From contig OW804095.1 in assembly GCA_942159475.1 (NCBI GenBank), positions 154,565,145 through 154,629,144 of the forward strand: a stretch of 64,000 nucleotides of DNA, read 5' to 3'. This stretch comes from Sthenelais limicola. Lineage: Eukaryota > Annelida > Polychaeta > Phyllodocida > Sigalionidae. How positions within the stretch are numbered: the stretch's first letter is position 1; the number at the start of each line of letters is the position of its first letter. The notes below the pieces were generated by a model that saw only the letters and a program-made list of their open reading frames with translations, did not search any database and was not told the origin of the DNA. Both the position numbers and the translations under genes were made by a program. Of this stretch, positions 23,816 through 35,627 are shown piece after piece.

Positions 23816-24574
23816 ATACAATCCCTACCGTTCAGTTAGTGTTGTACAGTTTTGTATATAACTCTCCCATAGTCGGCCCAGAGACGATGCTTGACAGTAC
23901 CATATCTTCCTATATATGCACAGACCTCCTCCAGAATATATGCCCTAACTTTCAACAATGATAAAACTTACTTTATTGTCATGGTATGTTGCTCATACTC
24001 CAATATTGAATATACTACGGCCTAAACTGCTAAAGGCATACACTTACAAACTCACAGAGGCTGGCAGAATGAAGCCACGCCTATCCAAGCTGGCTCAGCC
24101 AACCAGATTTGTGTTGCTTCGGACAGAGTCTACTCATAAGATGAACAGTGTGTATTGCTAACCTGTAATATATCTATAATTTAGGTAGTGACACCTGTAT
24201 TCACGCCGGTGGCGGTTGCTTAGTTACCACCCAACAGGGTTCACTCACTCTGCAGCCGACTTCGATCCAATAAAAACAAATCAGAAATGGAAATATTTCC
24301 TGTTAAGTAGAAATAGAGAAATTGCCTATAATTCCCCCCAGCAACCTGCTTACATCCGGGTAACCCAGTCTTCATCAGCTTCCACCAGGTGGAGCAGTAA
24401 GCCATAGAGATGCGCACGCGCAATAAAGCCTGACCTTGACCTCTGAGCTGGCAGGAGCGCCATCTGTCTCCAATTAAGGCTCAGGTCTCCAATAAAGGAG
24501 GTAAAAAACCACCTGTTTCCAAGGTATTCTCCTCTTCCGGCCAGCCAGGCAGCCTCAATACCAGCATATAGTGG
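23816..24574. other. Unique DNA
   Basis: It contains CTCF-like words at 24382-24397 and 24456-24466. Several 60-110-codon frames overlap on both strands, but none shows a recognisable domain, and the 113-codon minus frame is prolonged by the poly(C) of the next repeat. Confidence 0.5.
24382..24466. promoter_or_regulatory. Two CTCF-like motifs
   Basis: CCACCAGGTGGAGCAG (24382, plus) resembles the vertebrate core. AGCGCCATCTG (24456; minus CAGATGGCGCT) resembles the AGATGGCGC form described for insect CTCF. They are motif matches only. Confidence 0.3.
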
Positions 24575-24653
24575 GAGGAGGGGGGGGAGGGCGGGAAGGT
24601 GGGAGGGGGGAGGGGGGGAGGGGGGAGGGGGGGGAGGGGGGAGGAGGACACCA
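24575..24653 (+). repeat. Poly(G)-rich simple repeat
   Basis: GGAGGGGGG units, quadruplex-prone on the plus strand. Confidence 0.9.
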
Positions 24654-25226
24654 AGGATTGAGTTGAATGGAAAAAATACTTTATTTGTCAAAGAGTATAC
24701 AGATATGAGGTAGACATATAGGTAACCAGGTGTCTGGATTAAATCCAGGTCTTCCAGCCATTACCTTTATAGACAAGATGGCTAGACTATGACAGTGACT
24801 GTCTAGTAAGAACTTTTTTTTTAGGATTTTATTTCAACTGGGTACCTCACCTCCAATGGGGGTAGGATGTTCTGGTGTAACCCAGCCTTGTAAAACATAT
24901 ATATACATATATACATTTAGTGATAGGACAATAGGATAACCACTAAGAAGTGTGACCTCATTTGTCTATTTTTCAGTTAAAGTTTCATGACTTGATATAA
25001 CATATAAAAGACATTAATGAATTGTTATTACTAACTTTATACCTGCATTCTCAGCTTTTGCAATAAACGAAATCTATGAATATTATTATTTGTATTATCT
25101 ATTATTATTTTCTTTTCTATACAACCAATCCTCCGTATAATGAATCATAACAGTGTAAAGTTAATGGGACCAATCAATGTTACAATCAATGGAGGCTCTT
25201 TAGTGACTTATATTTCTTTATACAAG
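24654..25226. other. Unique AT-rich DNA with a retroelement tail
   Basis: A T run (24815) and a T-rich block at 25085-25170 occur. The latter shares CCAATC-TC-GTATAAT-type words with 43430-43450 and is probably a minus-strand retroelement 3' end. Confidence 0.4.
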
Positions 25227-25264
25227 AATTTGATATTGAATCAGCCAAGAGAAAACAGCCACGG
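25227..25264 (+). other. Possible 38-nt exon
   Basis: CTTATATTTCTTTATACAAG (acceptor ending 25226) precedes 38 nt that are open in the frame FDIESAKRKQPR. A consensus donor GG|GTGAGTG follows at 25265. The acceptor uses AAG, which is tolerated but weaker. There is no protein match that I can name. Confidence 0.25.
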
Positions 25265-25315
25265 GTGAGTGATAAAAGAGAAGCCAGTTTATCCATCTGG
25301 TAAAGGGCAAAGCTT

Positions 25316-25625
25316 CTCTCAAGGCCCCAAGGCCCCAAGGCCCCCAAGGGGCTCCCAAATCCTTCTAAGGATCCCCCAACGCCCCACCAAGGCCCCCAAT
25401 GACACCAAGGGCCCCTAAGACCCCCAAGATCCCCGGGCCCTGTGAGGCCCCAAGGTCCCGAGGTCCTCCTAGGGCCCCTAAATCCCTCCATCGCCCTCCC
25501 AAGGCCCCACAAGGCCCTCCCAGGGCCCCCGCACGGCCCCAAAAAACCCTAAGGCCTCTCAAGGCCCCCAAGGCCCCCCAAGGCCGTCCCAAGGCCCCCC
25601 AAAAGTCCCCAAGGCCCTAGGTCCC
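25316..25625 (+). repeat. C-rich 9-bp minisatellite
   Basis: Degenerate units of CAAGGCCCC. Proline/glycine-rich frames on both strands are by-products. Confidence 0.9.
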
Positions 25626-26185
25626 CCTCCCATATCCTCTTCCTCTTTAGTAAATAATGTCAGCATTTGCCGCTGAATACCGCATTGATCTCGCGTTTTT
25701 GTTAAAGCCGGCAAATATTGTTGTTTCTCAATACCTCCAGAGCTTCTTCTCACGAGAAAAAAACCTGAAATATTCCCATAAAACCATCATGAATGGTGGC
25801 TTGAATTTCTTGTCTGTTGCATCCAATATTTTGGCCGGGAGCAGTTCTTGGCAGGAGCAGATGAGAGCTTCGCTGTAGGGTCATGTGACAGTGGAGCATG
25901 CGCACCGGCACTCAACATGTACATCTGCATGTTTAATGTTTATTGGATTTTTATCTTTATTTTGGAAAATTTTTATCCAGGTCAAATAGACATTCTAATA
26001 CATAAAGTATAATATTCTCAGAATAGCCTGATTTTATACTATACATTAAATGCAAGAACAACAATAAATTTAATCAAATATTTTAAGCGTCTCCACCAGT
26101 TCCATTACCTCCTGACATATAATGTGATGTCACAGGAAAACAAGTCATGAGTTGCAGAAAATGGGTTAATTATATTTGAAAAGAT
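25626..26185. other. Unique DNA around a retroelement tail
   Basis: A 73-codon plus frame at 25657-25878 (beginning MSAFAAEYRIDLAFLLKPAN) reads smoothly but has no recognised domain. The right part holds the tail at 25940-26065. Confidence 0.35.
25940..26065 (-). mobile_element. Retroelement 3' end, family T3, copy 1
   Basis: TTATTTTGGAAAATTTTTATCCAGGTC and ATTCTCAGAATAGCCTGATTTTA-type words recur at 58385-58480 and 62572-62700. On the minus strand each ends in an A-rich tail with AATAAA-like words, as expected of a SINE or the 3' end of a LINE. No internal promoter was identified. Confidence 0.55.
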
Positions 26186-28984
26186 GAGTGAGAGAATATA
26201 TCCACATTTAGACATTCTAGCCAACACAGGGTGGAGATCTATAGTGAGAGAATATATCCACATTTAGACATTCTAGCCAACACAGGGTGGAGATCTATAG
26301 TGAGAGAATATATCCACATTTAGACATTCTAGCCAACCCAGGTTGGAGATCTATAGTGAGAGAATATATCCACATTTAGACATTCTAGCCAACACAGGGT
26401 GGAGATCTATAGTGAGAGAATATATCCACATTTAGACATTCTAGCCAACACAGGGTGGAGATCTATAGTGAGAGAATATATCCACATTTAGACATTCTAG
26501 CCAACCCAGGGTGGAGACCTATAGTGAGAGAATATATCCACATTCAGACATTCTAGCCAACACAGAGTGGAGATCTATAGTGAGAGAATATATCCACATT
26601 TGGACATTCTAGCCAACACAGAGTGGAGATCTATAGTGAGAGAATATATCCACATTTAGAGATTCTAGCCAACACAGGGTGGAGATCTATAGTGAGAGAA
26701 TATATCCACATTTAGACATTCTAGCCAACACAGGGTGGAGATCTATAGTGAGAGAATATATCCACATTTAGAGATTCTAGCCAACACAGGGTGGATATCT
26801 ATAGTGAGAGAATATATCCACATTTAGACATTCTAGCCAACACAGGGTGGAGATCTATAGTGAGAGAATATATCCACATTTAGACATTCTAGCCAACACA
26901 GGGTGGAGATCTATAGTGAGACAATATATCCACATTTAGACATTCTAGCCAACCCAGGTTGGAGATCTATAGTGAGAGAATATATCCACATTTAGACATT
27001 CTAGCCAACACAGGGTGGAGATCTATAGTGAGAGAATATATCCACATTTAGACATTCTAGCCAACACAGGGTGGAGATCTATAGTGAGACAATATATCCA
27101 CATTTAGACATTCTAGCCAACACAGGGTGGAGATCTATAGTGAGAGAATATATTCACATTTAGACATTCTACCCAACACAGAGTGGAGATCTATAGTGAG
27201 AGAATATATCCACATTTAGACATTCTAGCCAACACAGGGTGGAGATCTATAGTGAGAGAATATATCCACATTTAGACATTCTAGCCAACACAGGGTGGAG
27301 ATCTATAGTGAGAGAATATATCCACATTTAGAGATTCTAGCCAACACAGGTTGGAGATCTATAGTGAGAGAATATATCCACATTTAGACATTCTAGCCAA
27401 CACAGGGTGGAGATCTATAGTGAGAGAATATATCCACATTTAGACATTCTAGCCAACACAGGGTGGAGATCTATAGTGAGAGAATATATCCACATTTAGA
27501 CATTCTAGCCAACACAGAGTGGAGACCTATAGTGAGAGAATATATCCACATTTAGACATTCTAGCCAACACAGAGTGGAGATCTATAGTGAGAGAATATA
27601 TTTACATTTAGACATTCTAGCCAACACAGGGTGGAGACCTATAGTGAGAGATTATATCCACATTTAGACATTCTAGTCAACACAGAGTGGAGACCTATAG
27701 TGAGAGAATATATTCACATTTCGACATTCCAGCCAACATACAGTGGAGACCTATAGTGAGAGAATATATCCACATTTAGACATTCTAGTCAACACAGGGT
27801 GGAGATCTATAGTGAGAGAATATATCCACATTTAGACATTCTAGCCAACACAGGGGGGAGATCTATAGTGAGAGAATATATCCACATTTGGACATTCTAG
27901 CCAACACAGAGTGGAGACCTATAGTGAGAGAATATATCCACATTTAGACATTCTAGCCAACACAGGGTGGAGACCTATAGTGAGAGAATATATCCACATT
28001 TAGACATTCTAGCCAACACAGAGTGGAGATCTATAGTGAGAGAATATATCCACATTTAGACATTCTAGCCAACACAGGGTGGAGATCTATAGTGAGAGAA
28101 TATATCCCCATTCAGACATAGCCAACACAGAGTGGAGACCTATAGTGAGAGATTATATCCACATTTAGACATCCTAGCCAACACAGAGTGGAGATCTATA
28201 GTGAGAGAATATATCCAAATTTAGACATTCTAGCCAACACAGGGTGGAGATCTATAGTGTGAGAATATATCCACATTTAGACATTCTAGCCAACACAGAG
28301 TGGAGATCTATAATGAGAGAACATATCCACATTTAGACATTCTAGCCAACACAGAGTGGAGATCTATAGTGAGAATATATCCACATTTAGACATTCTAGC
28401 CAACACAGGGTGGAGATCTATAGTGAGAGAATATATCCACATTTAGACATTCTAGCCAACACAAGGTGGAGATCTATAGTGAGAGAATATATTCACATTT
28501 AGACATTCTAGCCAACACAGGGTGGAGATCTATAGTGAGAGAATATATTCACATTTAGACATTCTAGCCAACCCAGGTTGGAGACCTATAGTGAGAGATT
28601 ATATCCACATTTAGACATTCTAGCCAACACAGAGTGGAGACCTATAGTGAGAGAATATATCCCCATTCAGACATTCTAGCCAACATACAGTGGAGACCTA
28701 TAGTGAGAGATTATATCCACATTTAGACATTCTAGCCAACACAGGGTGGAGATCTATAGTGAGAGAATATATCCACATTTAGACATTCTAGCCAACACAG
28801 GGGGGAGATCTATAGTGAGAGAATATATCCACATTTAGACATTCTAGCCAACACAGAGTGGAGACCTATAGTGAGAGAATATATTCACATTTAGACATTC
28901 TAGCCAACACAGGTTGGAGATCTATAGTGAGAGAATATATACACATCTAGACATTCTAGCCAACCCAGGTTGGAGACCTATAGT
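26186..28984 (+). repeat. 56-bp satellite, about 50 units
   Basis: The unit runs AGTGAGAGAATATATCC, ACATTTAGACATTCTAGCC, AACACAGGGTGGAGATCTAT. Units differ by single substitutions (GGGTGG or GAGTGG, GATCTAT or GACCTAT). Variant types become more mixed to the right, and one unit near 28105-28130 is shortened. It is not coding: 56 is not a multiple of three. Confidence 0.97.
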
Positions 28985-29795
28985 CTGGCCTGTATAGCCC
29001 CACATGGTAGCGTCTCTATGGCGTTTCTAGGAGGACTTCCGGTTTGTAAATCGGCCATATTTTAGGCCACACATCGGTACACAGAACGGGGGTGGCACAG
29101 AATGGGGTAGATGTTTAAAGGTCAGCAGGGAATAAGGTGTGACTATTATCCACTAAGCAGGCCGTCCATGGCATATGCCCGTACACACCACCATAGCTTG
29201 CTGCATAACTCTATTCACAATTGCCTTTTTCAGGGTGAAATATGAGACATACACAAACGTATTGAGAACATATATTCTACCCATCTCTAGAAAGACATAA
29301 ATATGTCACCAATGGATAGTTGTCATGACTCGGAAGGTCAAATGTCATCTTCTGAAGGTCAAGTGGGATCTGACAGCCCCCTACTGGGCATTTTATGCAC
29401 TCTGTATAGAAGCTATGAACCAATTTAAACTCAGAGTTAGACCAGGCCTTGTAGGGAGTGAAGTATGTAGGGGCTGGCTTTTTTAGCAGCCTTTATAGTT
29501 CTGTGTTTAGACGTCAATCAGATTATAATCAAGTTTCCCTATAATATTCAGATATAACCCTGGCCGACTCCCATAGTGATGCTAATGAGCTAACATATCT
29601 GATCTATAGTTTAAATAGCCGCGTTATGAACAGACTTAATCACCTTTAACATATTCACACAAGATAGATTTGAGATATACTTACAGTAGCTTATAATAAA
29701 TACTGAATTGGCCTGTTAAACAGACATGGCCTGTTTTATAGACATGAATCAATATAAAGTAAGTGACTATACCAAGTTTTACATCCACAGGTATA
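28985..29795. other. Unique DNA
   Basis: It contains an ETS-type word ACTTCCGG (29034), a YY1-like CGGCCATATT (29052), two AAGGTCA half-sites (29334, 29355) and a CTCF-like CCCAGTAGGGGGCTG on the minus strand (near 29376). No gene was recognised. Confidence 0.45.
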
Positions 29796-31258
29796 TATCC
29801 ACTTGTACATCCACCATACCCAGTTGTACATCCACCATACCCAGTTGTACATCCACCATACCCAGTTGTACATCCACCATACCCATGTCTACATCCACCA
29901 TACCCATCCTACATCCACCATACCCACTCCTACATCCACCATATCAACTTTTACATCCACCATACCCACTTGTACATCCACCATATCCAATTGTACATCC
30001 ACCATACCCAGTTGTACATCCACCATACCCACGTCTACATCCACCATACCCACGTCTACATCCACCATACCCACTTGTACATCCACCATACCCAGATGTA
30101 CATCCACCATACCAACTTGTACATCCACCATACCCAGATGTACATCCACCATACCCAGATGTACATCCACCATACCCAGATGTACATCCACCATACCCAC
30201 GTCTACATCCACCATACCCACTTGTACATCCACCATACCCAGATGTACATCCACCATACCCACTTGTACATCCACCATACCCAGATGTACAACCACCATA
30301 CCCAGATGTACATCCACCATACCCATTTGTACATCCACCATACCCACTTGTACATCCACCATACCCACTTGTACATCCACCATACCCACTTGTACATCCA
30401 CCATACCCACTTGTACATCCACCATACCCACTTGTACATCCACAATACCCACTTGTACATCCACCATACCCATGTCTACATCCACCATACCCATCCTACA
30501 TCCACCATACCCACTCCTACATCCACCATATCAACTTTTACATCCACCATACCCACTTGTACATCCACCATATCCAATTGTACATCCACCATACCCAGTT
30601 GTACATCCACCATACCCACGTCTACATCCACCATACCCACGTCTACATCCACCATACCCACTTGTACATCCACCATACCCAGATGTACATCCACCACACC
30701 CACGTCTACATCCACCATACCCAGATGTACATCCACCATACCCAGATGTACATCCACCATACCCAGATGTACATCCACCACACCCACGTCTACATCCACC
30801 ATACCCACTTGTACATCCACCATACCCAGATGTACATCCACCATACCCACTTGTACATCCACCATACCCAGATGTACATCCACCATACCCAGATGTACAT
30901 CCACCATACCCATTTGTACATCCACCATACCCACTTGTACATCCACCATACCCACTTGTACATCCACCATACCCACTTGTACATCCACCATACCCACTTG
31001 TACATCCACCATACCCACTTGTACATCCACCATACCCACTTGTACATCCACCATACCCACTTGTACATCCCCCAAACCCACTTGTACATCCACCATATCC
31101 AATTGTACATCCCCCAAACCCACTTGTACATCCACCATACCCACTTGTACATCCACCATACCCAGTTGTACATCCACCATACCCACTTGTACATCCACCA
31201 TACCCAGATGTACATCCACCATACCCACTTGTACATCCACCATACCCACTTGTATGTA
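29796..31258 (+). repeat. 21-bp satellite, about 69 units
   Basis: The unit is TGTACATCCACCATACCCAC plus one base. Because 21 is divisible by three and the unit has no stop in several frames, very long frames appear on both strands (for example 545 codons of HPPYPLV). These are artefacts: all three plus frames are open at once. A 587-bp block is duplicated: the group with CATGTCTACATCC and CCCATCCTACATCC occurs at 29884 and 30471. One 20-bp unit per block shifts the phase, which is why frames switch motif halfway. Confidence 0.97.
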
Positions 31259-31261
31259 TAC

Positions 31262-31925
31262 AATAGCATTGTCAGGGCTATGGTCATTTGTGGGGCCTAT
31301 ATATCCCTACTGTCAGGGCTAAGGAAGAGTGTAGGGCCTATATATCCCTACTGTCAGGGCTAAGGTAGAGTGTAGGGCCTATATATCCCTACTGTCAGGG
31401 GTAGAGTGTAGGACCTATATATCCCTACTGTCAGGGGTAGAGTGTGGGGCCTATATATCCCTACTGTCAGGGCTAAGGTAGAGTGTAGGACCTATATATC
31501 CCTACTGTTAGGGCTAAGGTAGAGTGTGGGGCCTATATATCCCTACTGTCAGGGGTAGAGTGTGGGGCCTATATATCCCTACTGACAGGGCTAAGGTATA
31601 GTGTGGGGCCTAAATATCCCTACTGTCAGGGCTAAGGTAGAGTGTAGGGCCTATATATCCCTACTGTCAGGGCTCTACGAGTGTAGGACCTATATATCCC
31701 TACTGTCAGGGCTAAGGTAGAGTGTAGGACCTATATATCCCTGCTCTCAGGGCTAAGGTAGAGTGTGGGGCCTATATATCCCTACTGTCAGGGCTCTACG
31801 AGTGTGGGGCCTATATATCCCTCCTGTCAGGGGTAGAGTGTGGGACCTATATATCCCTGCTGTCAGGGCTCCATGAGTGTGGGGCCCATATATCCCTACT
31901 GTCAGGGCCAAGGTCAGGCGGGGCC
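31262..31925 (+). repeat. 40-bp minisatellite
   Basis: About 17 units of CCTATATATCCCTACTGTCA followed by GGGCTAAGGTAGAGTGTGGG. Shorter units lack the GCTAAGGTA part. Confidence 0.95.
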
Positions 31926-31939
31926 AAGCTAAAGACTCT

Positions 31940-32200
31940 GGTGGCGCTTCTACACATTAACCAAGAACCCTCAATTATACATCATGGCCGCCCCTAATGT
32001 GACGTCACGGCGTCCCCGCCTGTCACTTGGGTGTCACATGGTGGCTACGCAGAGGTGCTGCCCCCTTCTGGACGTCCTTATAAGCAGCGCCTCCATGCCA
32101 GGAGAGCTCTCAGGCTGTCACTCCCTCAATGACCCTAATATCGCCCACAACTTACCGGAAGTAAGGGCTTTAGATGGAAAGCCACCTGGTGGCCTGTTCT
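31940..32200 (+). promoter_or_regulatory. Promoter-like motif cluster
   Basis: In order: GTGGCGCTTC (31941), YY1-like ATGGCCGCC (31984), perfect CRE TGACGTCA (32000), CTCF-like CCAGAAGGGGGCAGCA on the minus strand (32056-32071), ETS consensus ACCGGAAGT (32154-32162) and CCACCTGGTGGCCTG (32182-32196). CRE, ETS, YY1 and CTCF sites together are typical of housekeeping promoters in animals. A plus frame of 119 codons overlaps (31984-32343), but its end lies in MITE sequence, so I do not call it a gene. Confidence 0.45.
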
Positions 32201-32252
32201 GGAACGAGCCACAAGGGGTGATGGTCAGATCTGTGTGTAGTGTTTATCATAT

Positions 32253-32477
32253 GGGTCAGAATTTCAGAAAATGTACAATTGGCAGCTGTACACATTGGGT
32301 AAATTCTGCTAAATTACGCTGCCATTTTGCCGATACTAGATAAATCCTAGTATATTCGGCATTGCATTGATTCTACCAATCTGTTTGGTTTGGTTGAACT
32401 GTATTTTGAGGTCTGAAATGTGGGCTATTTGAGAAGATTGGCGAACGTGAATTGTACATTTTCTGAAAATCTGACCC
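32253..32477 (-). mobile_element. MITE family A, copy 5
   Basis: 225 bp in the reverse orientation, flanks ATAT and ACAT. It is slightly shortened inside (after GAACTGTATTTTGAGGTCTG). It overlaps the end of a chance 119-codon frame. Confidence 0.85.
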
Positions 32478-32768
32478 ACATCTAGCTTCATAGTGGAGGT
32501 TAGTGGTGTGTAAGAAGGGGAGTAGTAATTTATAATTTGATTTGAAAAGTATTTCATTCAGGATATGAATTACAGATACTACTGTTTGTACCATAAACCT
32601 GAGGCATTGTATTACATATTAAATTGTAAAGGTGGATTCAAATCATCATTATGTTTGTGTTTATTTAATTGTTTGACGGCGCAACCCAATAAAATGTGAT
32701 GTTTAAGTGTTTTATTTGTTTTTATTCTGATCTTTTTTTGGGCTTAGCGCTTTCATTATACCTTCGTG
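32478..32768. other. Unique AT-rich DNA
   Basis: Nothing recognised. Confidence 0.4.
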
Positions 32769-33156
32769 GGATGTGATAAATGAGTCATAAGTCGCAAAAT
32801 TGGTATTTTCAAAGTGGTTTTTTTCACAGGATCACATTATTCGAATATTCTAATTTTTGGAGAGTTTATCACCTATAGCTATATAAATTGATGTCTCAAA
32901 TTTCAGGACAATCTATGTAATATATCCTTTCGTTTTAAAGTTCCTCATATGGACTATATTTAGTTACTTTACTGTTTATTGACCCCCAGAAATATTTTCA
33001 AAAACGAAAATATCAAACTTAAAATCTAGAAATACTTATTAGATTATTAGACTGTTTACTATCATTGGAATCGGCTTGATCTCATCTTTTCAAATATAAT
33101 GGTATCTCAAAAACGATTTTTTGCGACTTATGACTCATTTTTCTGAAACACATCAC
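32769..33156. mobile_element. MITE family B, copy
   Basis: The left end, ATGTGATAAATGAGTCATA then AGTCGCAAAA, is decayed. The right end is well kept (TGCGACTTATGACTCATT and CTGAAACACATCAC). The interior matches the reverse of the complete copy at 45134-45532. It is non-coding. Confidence 0.8.
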
Positions 33157-33650
33157 ATAAGGAACCCCATTGGCTCCAGCATTAACGCTCATATCACACT
33201 GAAGCCTGTGCAGTAACCGCTACACTCACTATCACTAAAAATTGTAATAAATACAATAGTACCCTTGGGTGATCTCCAAGTTTTATATTTCATATATAAC
33301 TTTTCCAAGGTCATCCTATGGATCAGTTTTATCTACTTTATTTGTAATTGTCCAGTTAGAGATCAAAGAAAAATCAAACAAGATATTTGAGAAACCTGTG
33401 AGATTTTCAAATCCTCTTGAAAACATTGTAAAATGCATAAGGGTCACAAAAAAGAAAAAAAAATCCTGCGAAAATTTAACACAATATTTTGTTTCATGGT
33501 TGAGTATGCTTCAACCTAATAATATAAAATTTCCTAGACCTTACCATCGTGAGAGTCTACTCAATCACATATTACAAATATATTATGATGGCATCTCAAA
33601 ATCCATTTTCTTCCACTGAAGACACATCTTTCTGACACATTTACTCTAAT
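33157..33650. mobile_element. Probable degenerate MITE family B
   Basis: Family B-like words occur in order (CCAAGGTCATCCTATGGA, ATGATGGCATCTCAAAATCC, CTTTCTGACACATTTACT), but the termini are worn. A 116-codon plus frame runs through it and is not considered a gene. Confidence 0.4.
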
Positions 33651-33954
33651 AATAAAAACTATCAGATAGATATTCACATATTCACAATGTCTTCATATCA
33701 TGGTCTATAAAACAACAACAAATGTAGCCTGGGGCAAAGAGTGTATCCATCTCAATGCTCCATTGATTGCTATTAATAGAAGTAATAATAGGCAATGTAT
33801 GAAACCATCCATGATGAATAAAACGTGTTTCTTGTAAGTATTAAATATATAAATGGCCTAAAATTAATAACAAAAATAATAAAAAAGACCAAAATATTCA
33901 AGAGGGCCAGTTGTACAGTGTAAGGTGGCCCAGCCCAGGTACATAAGGTACAGG
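33651..33954. other. Unique AT-rich DNA
   Basis: Nothing recognised. Confidence 0.4.
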
Positions 33955-34006
33955 AGCGCCCGCCGCGCACCGCGCCGCCCGCCGCGCGCCGCCCGCCGCG
34001 CGCTCT
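33955..34006. other. GC-only CpG-dense patch
   Basis: Fifty bases of GCGCCCGCCGCGC-type sequence, the densest CpG stretch in the window, lying inside AT-rich DNA. A paired AAGGTCA (34050) and TGACCTTGG (34083) flank a CCGCCGCCCCC run just downstream. It could be a small CpG-island promoter or simply a GC-rich microsatellite. Confidence 0.5.
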
Positions 34007-34135
34007 CCATGAAAGCTTTAGTGAGCCACTCCTGCACCCTTACATAATGCCAAGGTCATCAGCCCGCCGCCCCCTTCACATTGACCTTGGTCTCCTTGAC
34101 AACGCCTGCACTCCAGGATTGAAGCCTTAGACAAG

Positions 34136-34372
34136 ATGGAGGACAGGGGAGGGGGAGGGGGGACTATGGCAAGGAGGGGGAGGGGGGAGGGGGCCGGGGG
34201 TGGGGGGGGGGACTATGTCAAGGAGGGGGGAGGGGGGACTATGTCAAGGAGGGGGAGGGGGATGGGGTCGGGGGGCTATGTCAAGGAGGGAGGAGGGGGG
34301 ACTATGTCAAGGAGGGGGAGGGGGCTGGGGAGGGGGGACTATGTCAAGGAGGGGGAGGGGGTAGGGGGCTGG
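34136..34372 (+). repeat. G-rich minisatellite
   Basis: Units of ACTATGTCAAGGAGGGGG followed by variable runs of G. The plus frame through it (RGRGEGAGGGGGD) is a by-product. It is quadruplex-prone. Confidence 0.9.
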
Positions 34373-34706
34373 GAAATTGTAGTTTACTTATCCACAACGT
34401 TACAGTTCCATGTTTTAATAGGGAAGTTGTACATGTCACTGTGCATGTCTGTTGTATGCTGGGGTTGAAGTGTTTAATAGGGGAGTTGTACATGACACTG
34501 CACATGCTGGGGTTGAAGTGTGTAATATTACACATTGATATCCTTACCGATTGGGGACAAAACATATGACACTGTTCCAGTCTGTTCAGGTTCAAACTGG
34601 TCTCAACAAGTTTAAAAAACCTGATGTAATTTGATTAATAACAACTAGTTTACCAATTCCTGGAAGACCTGGAGAAATGTCTTGGCCAAGTCTTGGAAGT
34701 GTATAC

Positions 34707-34947
34707 GGGTCAGATTTTCAGAAAATGTACAATTCACCTTCACATTCACATCTTCTCTCAAATAACCCAAATTTCAGACGAAAATAAAGTTAAAATTAAA
34801 TTTAAACCTAACCAGATAGATTGCTAGAATAAATGCAATGCCGAATATACTCAAATTTACCTAGTATTGACCATTTTTCAGCCTAATTTAGCAGAATTTA
34901 CTAAATGTGTACAGCTGCCAATTGTACATTTTCTGAAAATCTGACCC
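34707..34947 (+). mobile_element. MITE family A, copy 6
   Basis: 241 bp with a clear ATAC duplication on both sides (34703-34706, 34948-34951). It belongs to the subfamily of copy 2. Confidence 0.9.
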
Positions 34948-34951
34948 ATAC

Positions 34952-35191
34952 ATGTGTGCCACATGTTTGCCCCAATGACCAGCATCCTAGCACTGACCCA
35001 ACATTCTCTGCCATCTCGCTGCCCACCTGCTGTTAATTCTATGAACATTGTTTCTGCTTCTCATACTTACCTTCGATTCCTGAGGGAAATACTTGACCAC
35101 ATTCCCAGGAACGGATTCTTGAACTAGTATCAGAAGAATTCATAAGAGACAGGGTCCTGGATAATCAATTGTCTCACCTCTATAAACTCTC
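34952..35191. other. Unique DNA with a possible minus-strand microexon
   Basis: On the minus strand, ATTTCCCTCAG (ending at 35080) is followed by the 9 nt GAATCGAAG (35079-35071) and a perfect donor GTAAGTATG. Both sites are textbook, but no neighbouring exon supports them. Confidence 0.25.
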
Positions 35192-35195
35192 AAAT

Positions 35196-35430
35196 GGCTC
35201 AGATTTTCAGAAAATGTACAATTCGCCTTCACCAATGCTCTCAAATAACCCACATTTAAGCCAAAAATTAGCTTCAAAATGTAGTTAAACATAACAGAAC
35301 TGATACTTTAAATCAATGCGATACCAAATATACTCAGATATACCCGATATTCATCAGTTTTCAGCCTAATTTAGGATAATTTGCTAAATACGTAGAGCTA
35401 CCAATTGTACATTTTCTGAAAATCTGACCC
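35196..35430 (+). mobile_element. MITE family A, copy 7
   Basis: 235 bp, flanked by AAAT on both sides. It starts GGCTCAG (one change) and belongs to the subfamily of copy 1. Confidence 0.9.
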
Positions 35431-35439
35431 AAATAAGTT

Positions 35440-35610
35440 CCCATGCAGCAAACAGATGAAAAATATTTTCTACATATTCTTCGATTTTTGTCCAACCAAT
35501 CTAAAGGTTATTTGACTTTGCTACAGGGCTTCTAAAACATCCTTGTATTTGGAGAACCCGCCCGAATACTTTCCTATGATGACTTCACTTATTATTGGTC
35601 ACCGCAACTG
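35440..35610 (+). repeat. Interspersed repeat D, copy
   Basis: It shares TGCTACAGGGCTTCTAAA with 40738-40755 (reverse) and CCGCC-GAATACTTTC-TATGATGACTTC with 2643-2670. Confidence 0.55.
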
Positions 35611-35627
35611 TTTTTGCTTGACCTTTT

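Noticed and set aside
24350..24691. 113-codon minus frame
   Set aside because: It is prolonged by a poly(C) stretch giving polyproline; the remainder has no recognised domain.
29726..31363. Frames of up to 545 codons on the plus strand and 257 on the minus strand
   Set aside because: They come from a 21-bp tandem unit without stops. All plus frames and several minus frames are open together, which is not a property of a gene.
31984..32343. 119-codon plus frame starting in the promoter-like cluster
   Set aside because: Its last third is MITE A sequence and it has no recognised domain. A real short protein cannot be excluded but is not supported.
33269..33619. 116-codon plus frame
   Set aside because: It lies within a degenerate family B MITE and has an AT-biased lysine/phenylalanine/isoleucine composition, as expected by chance.
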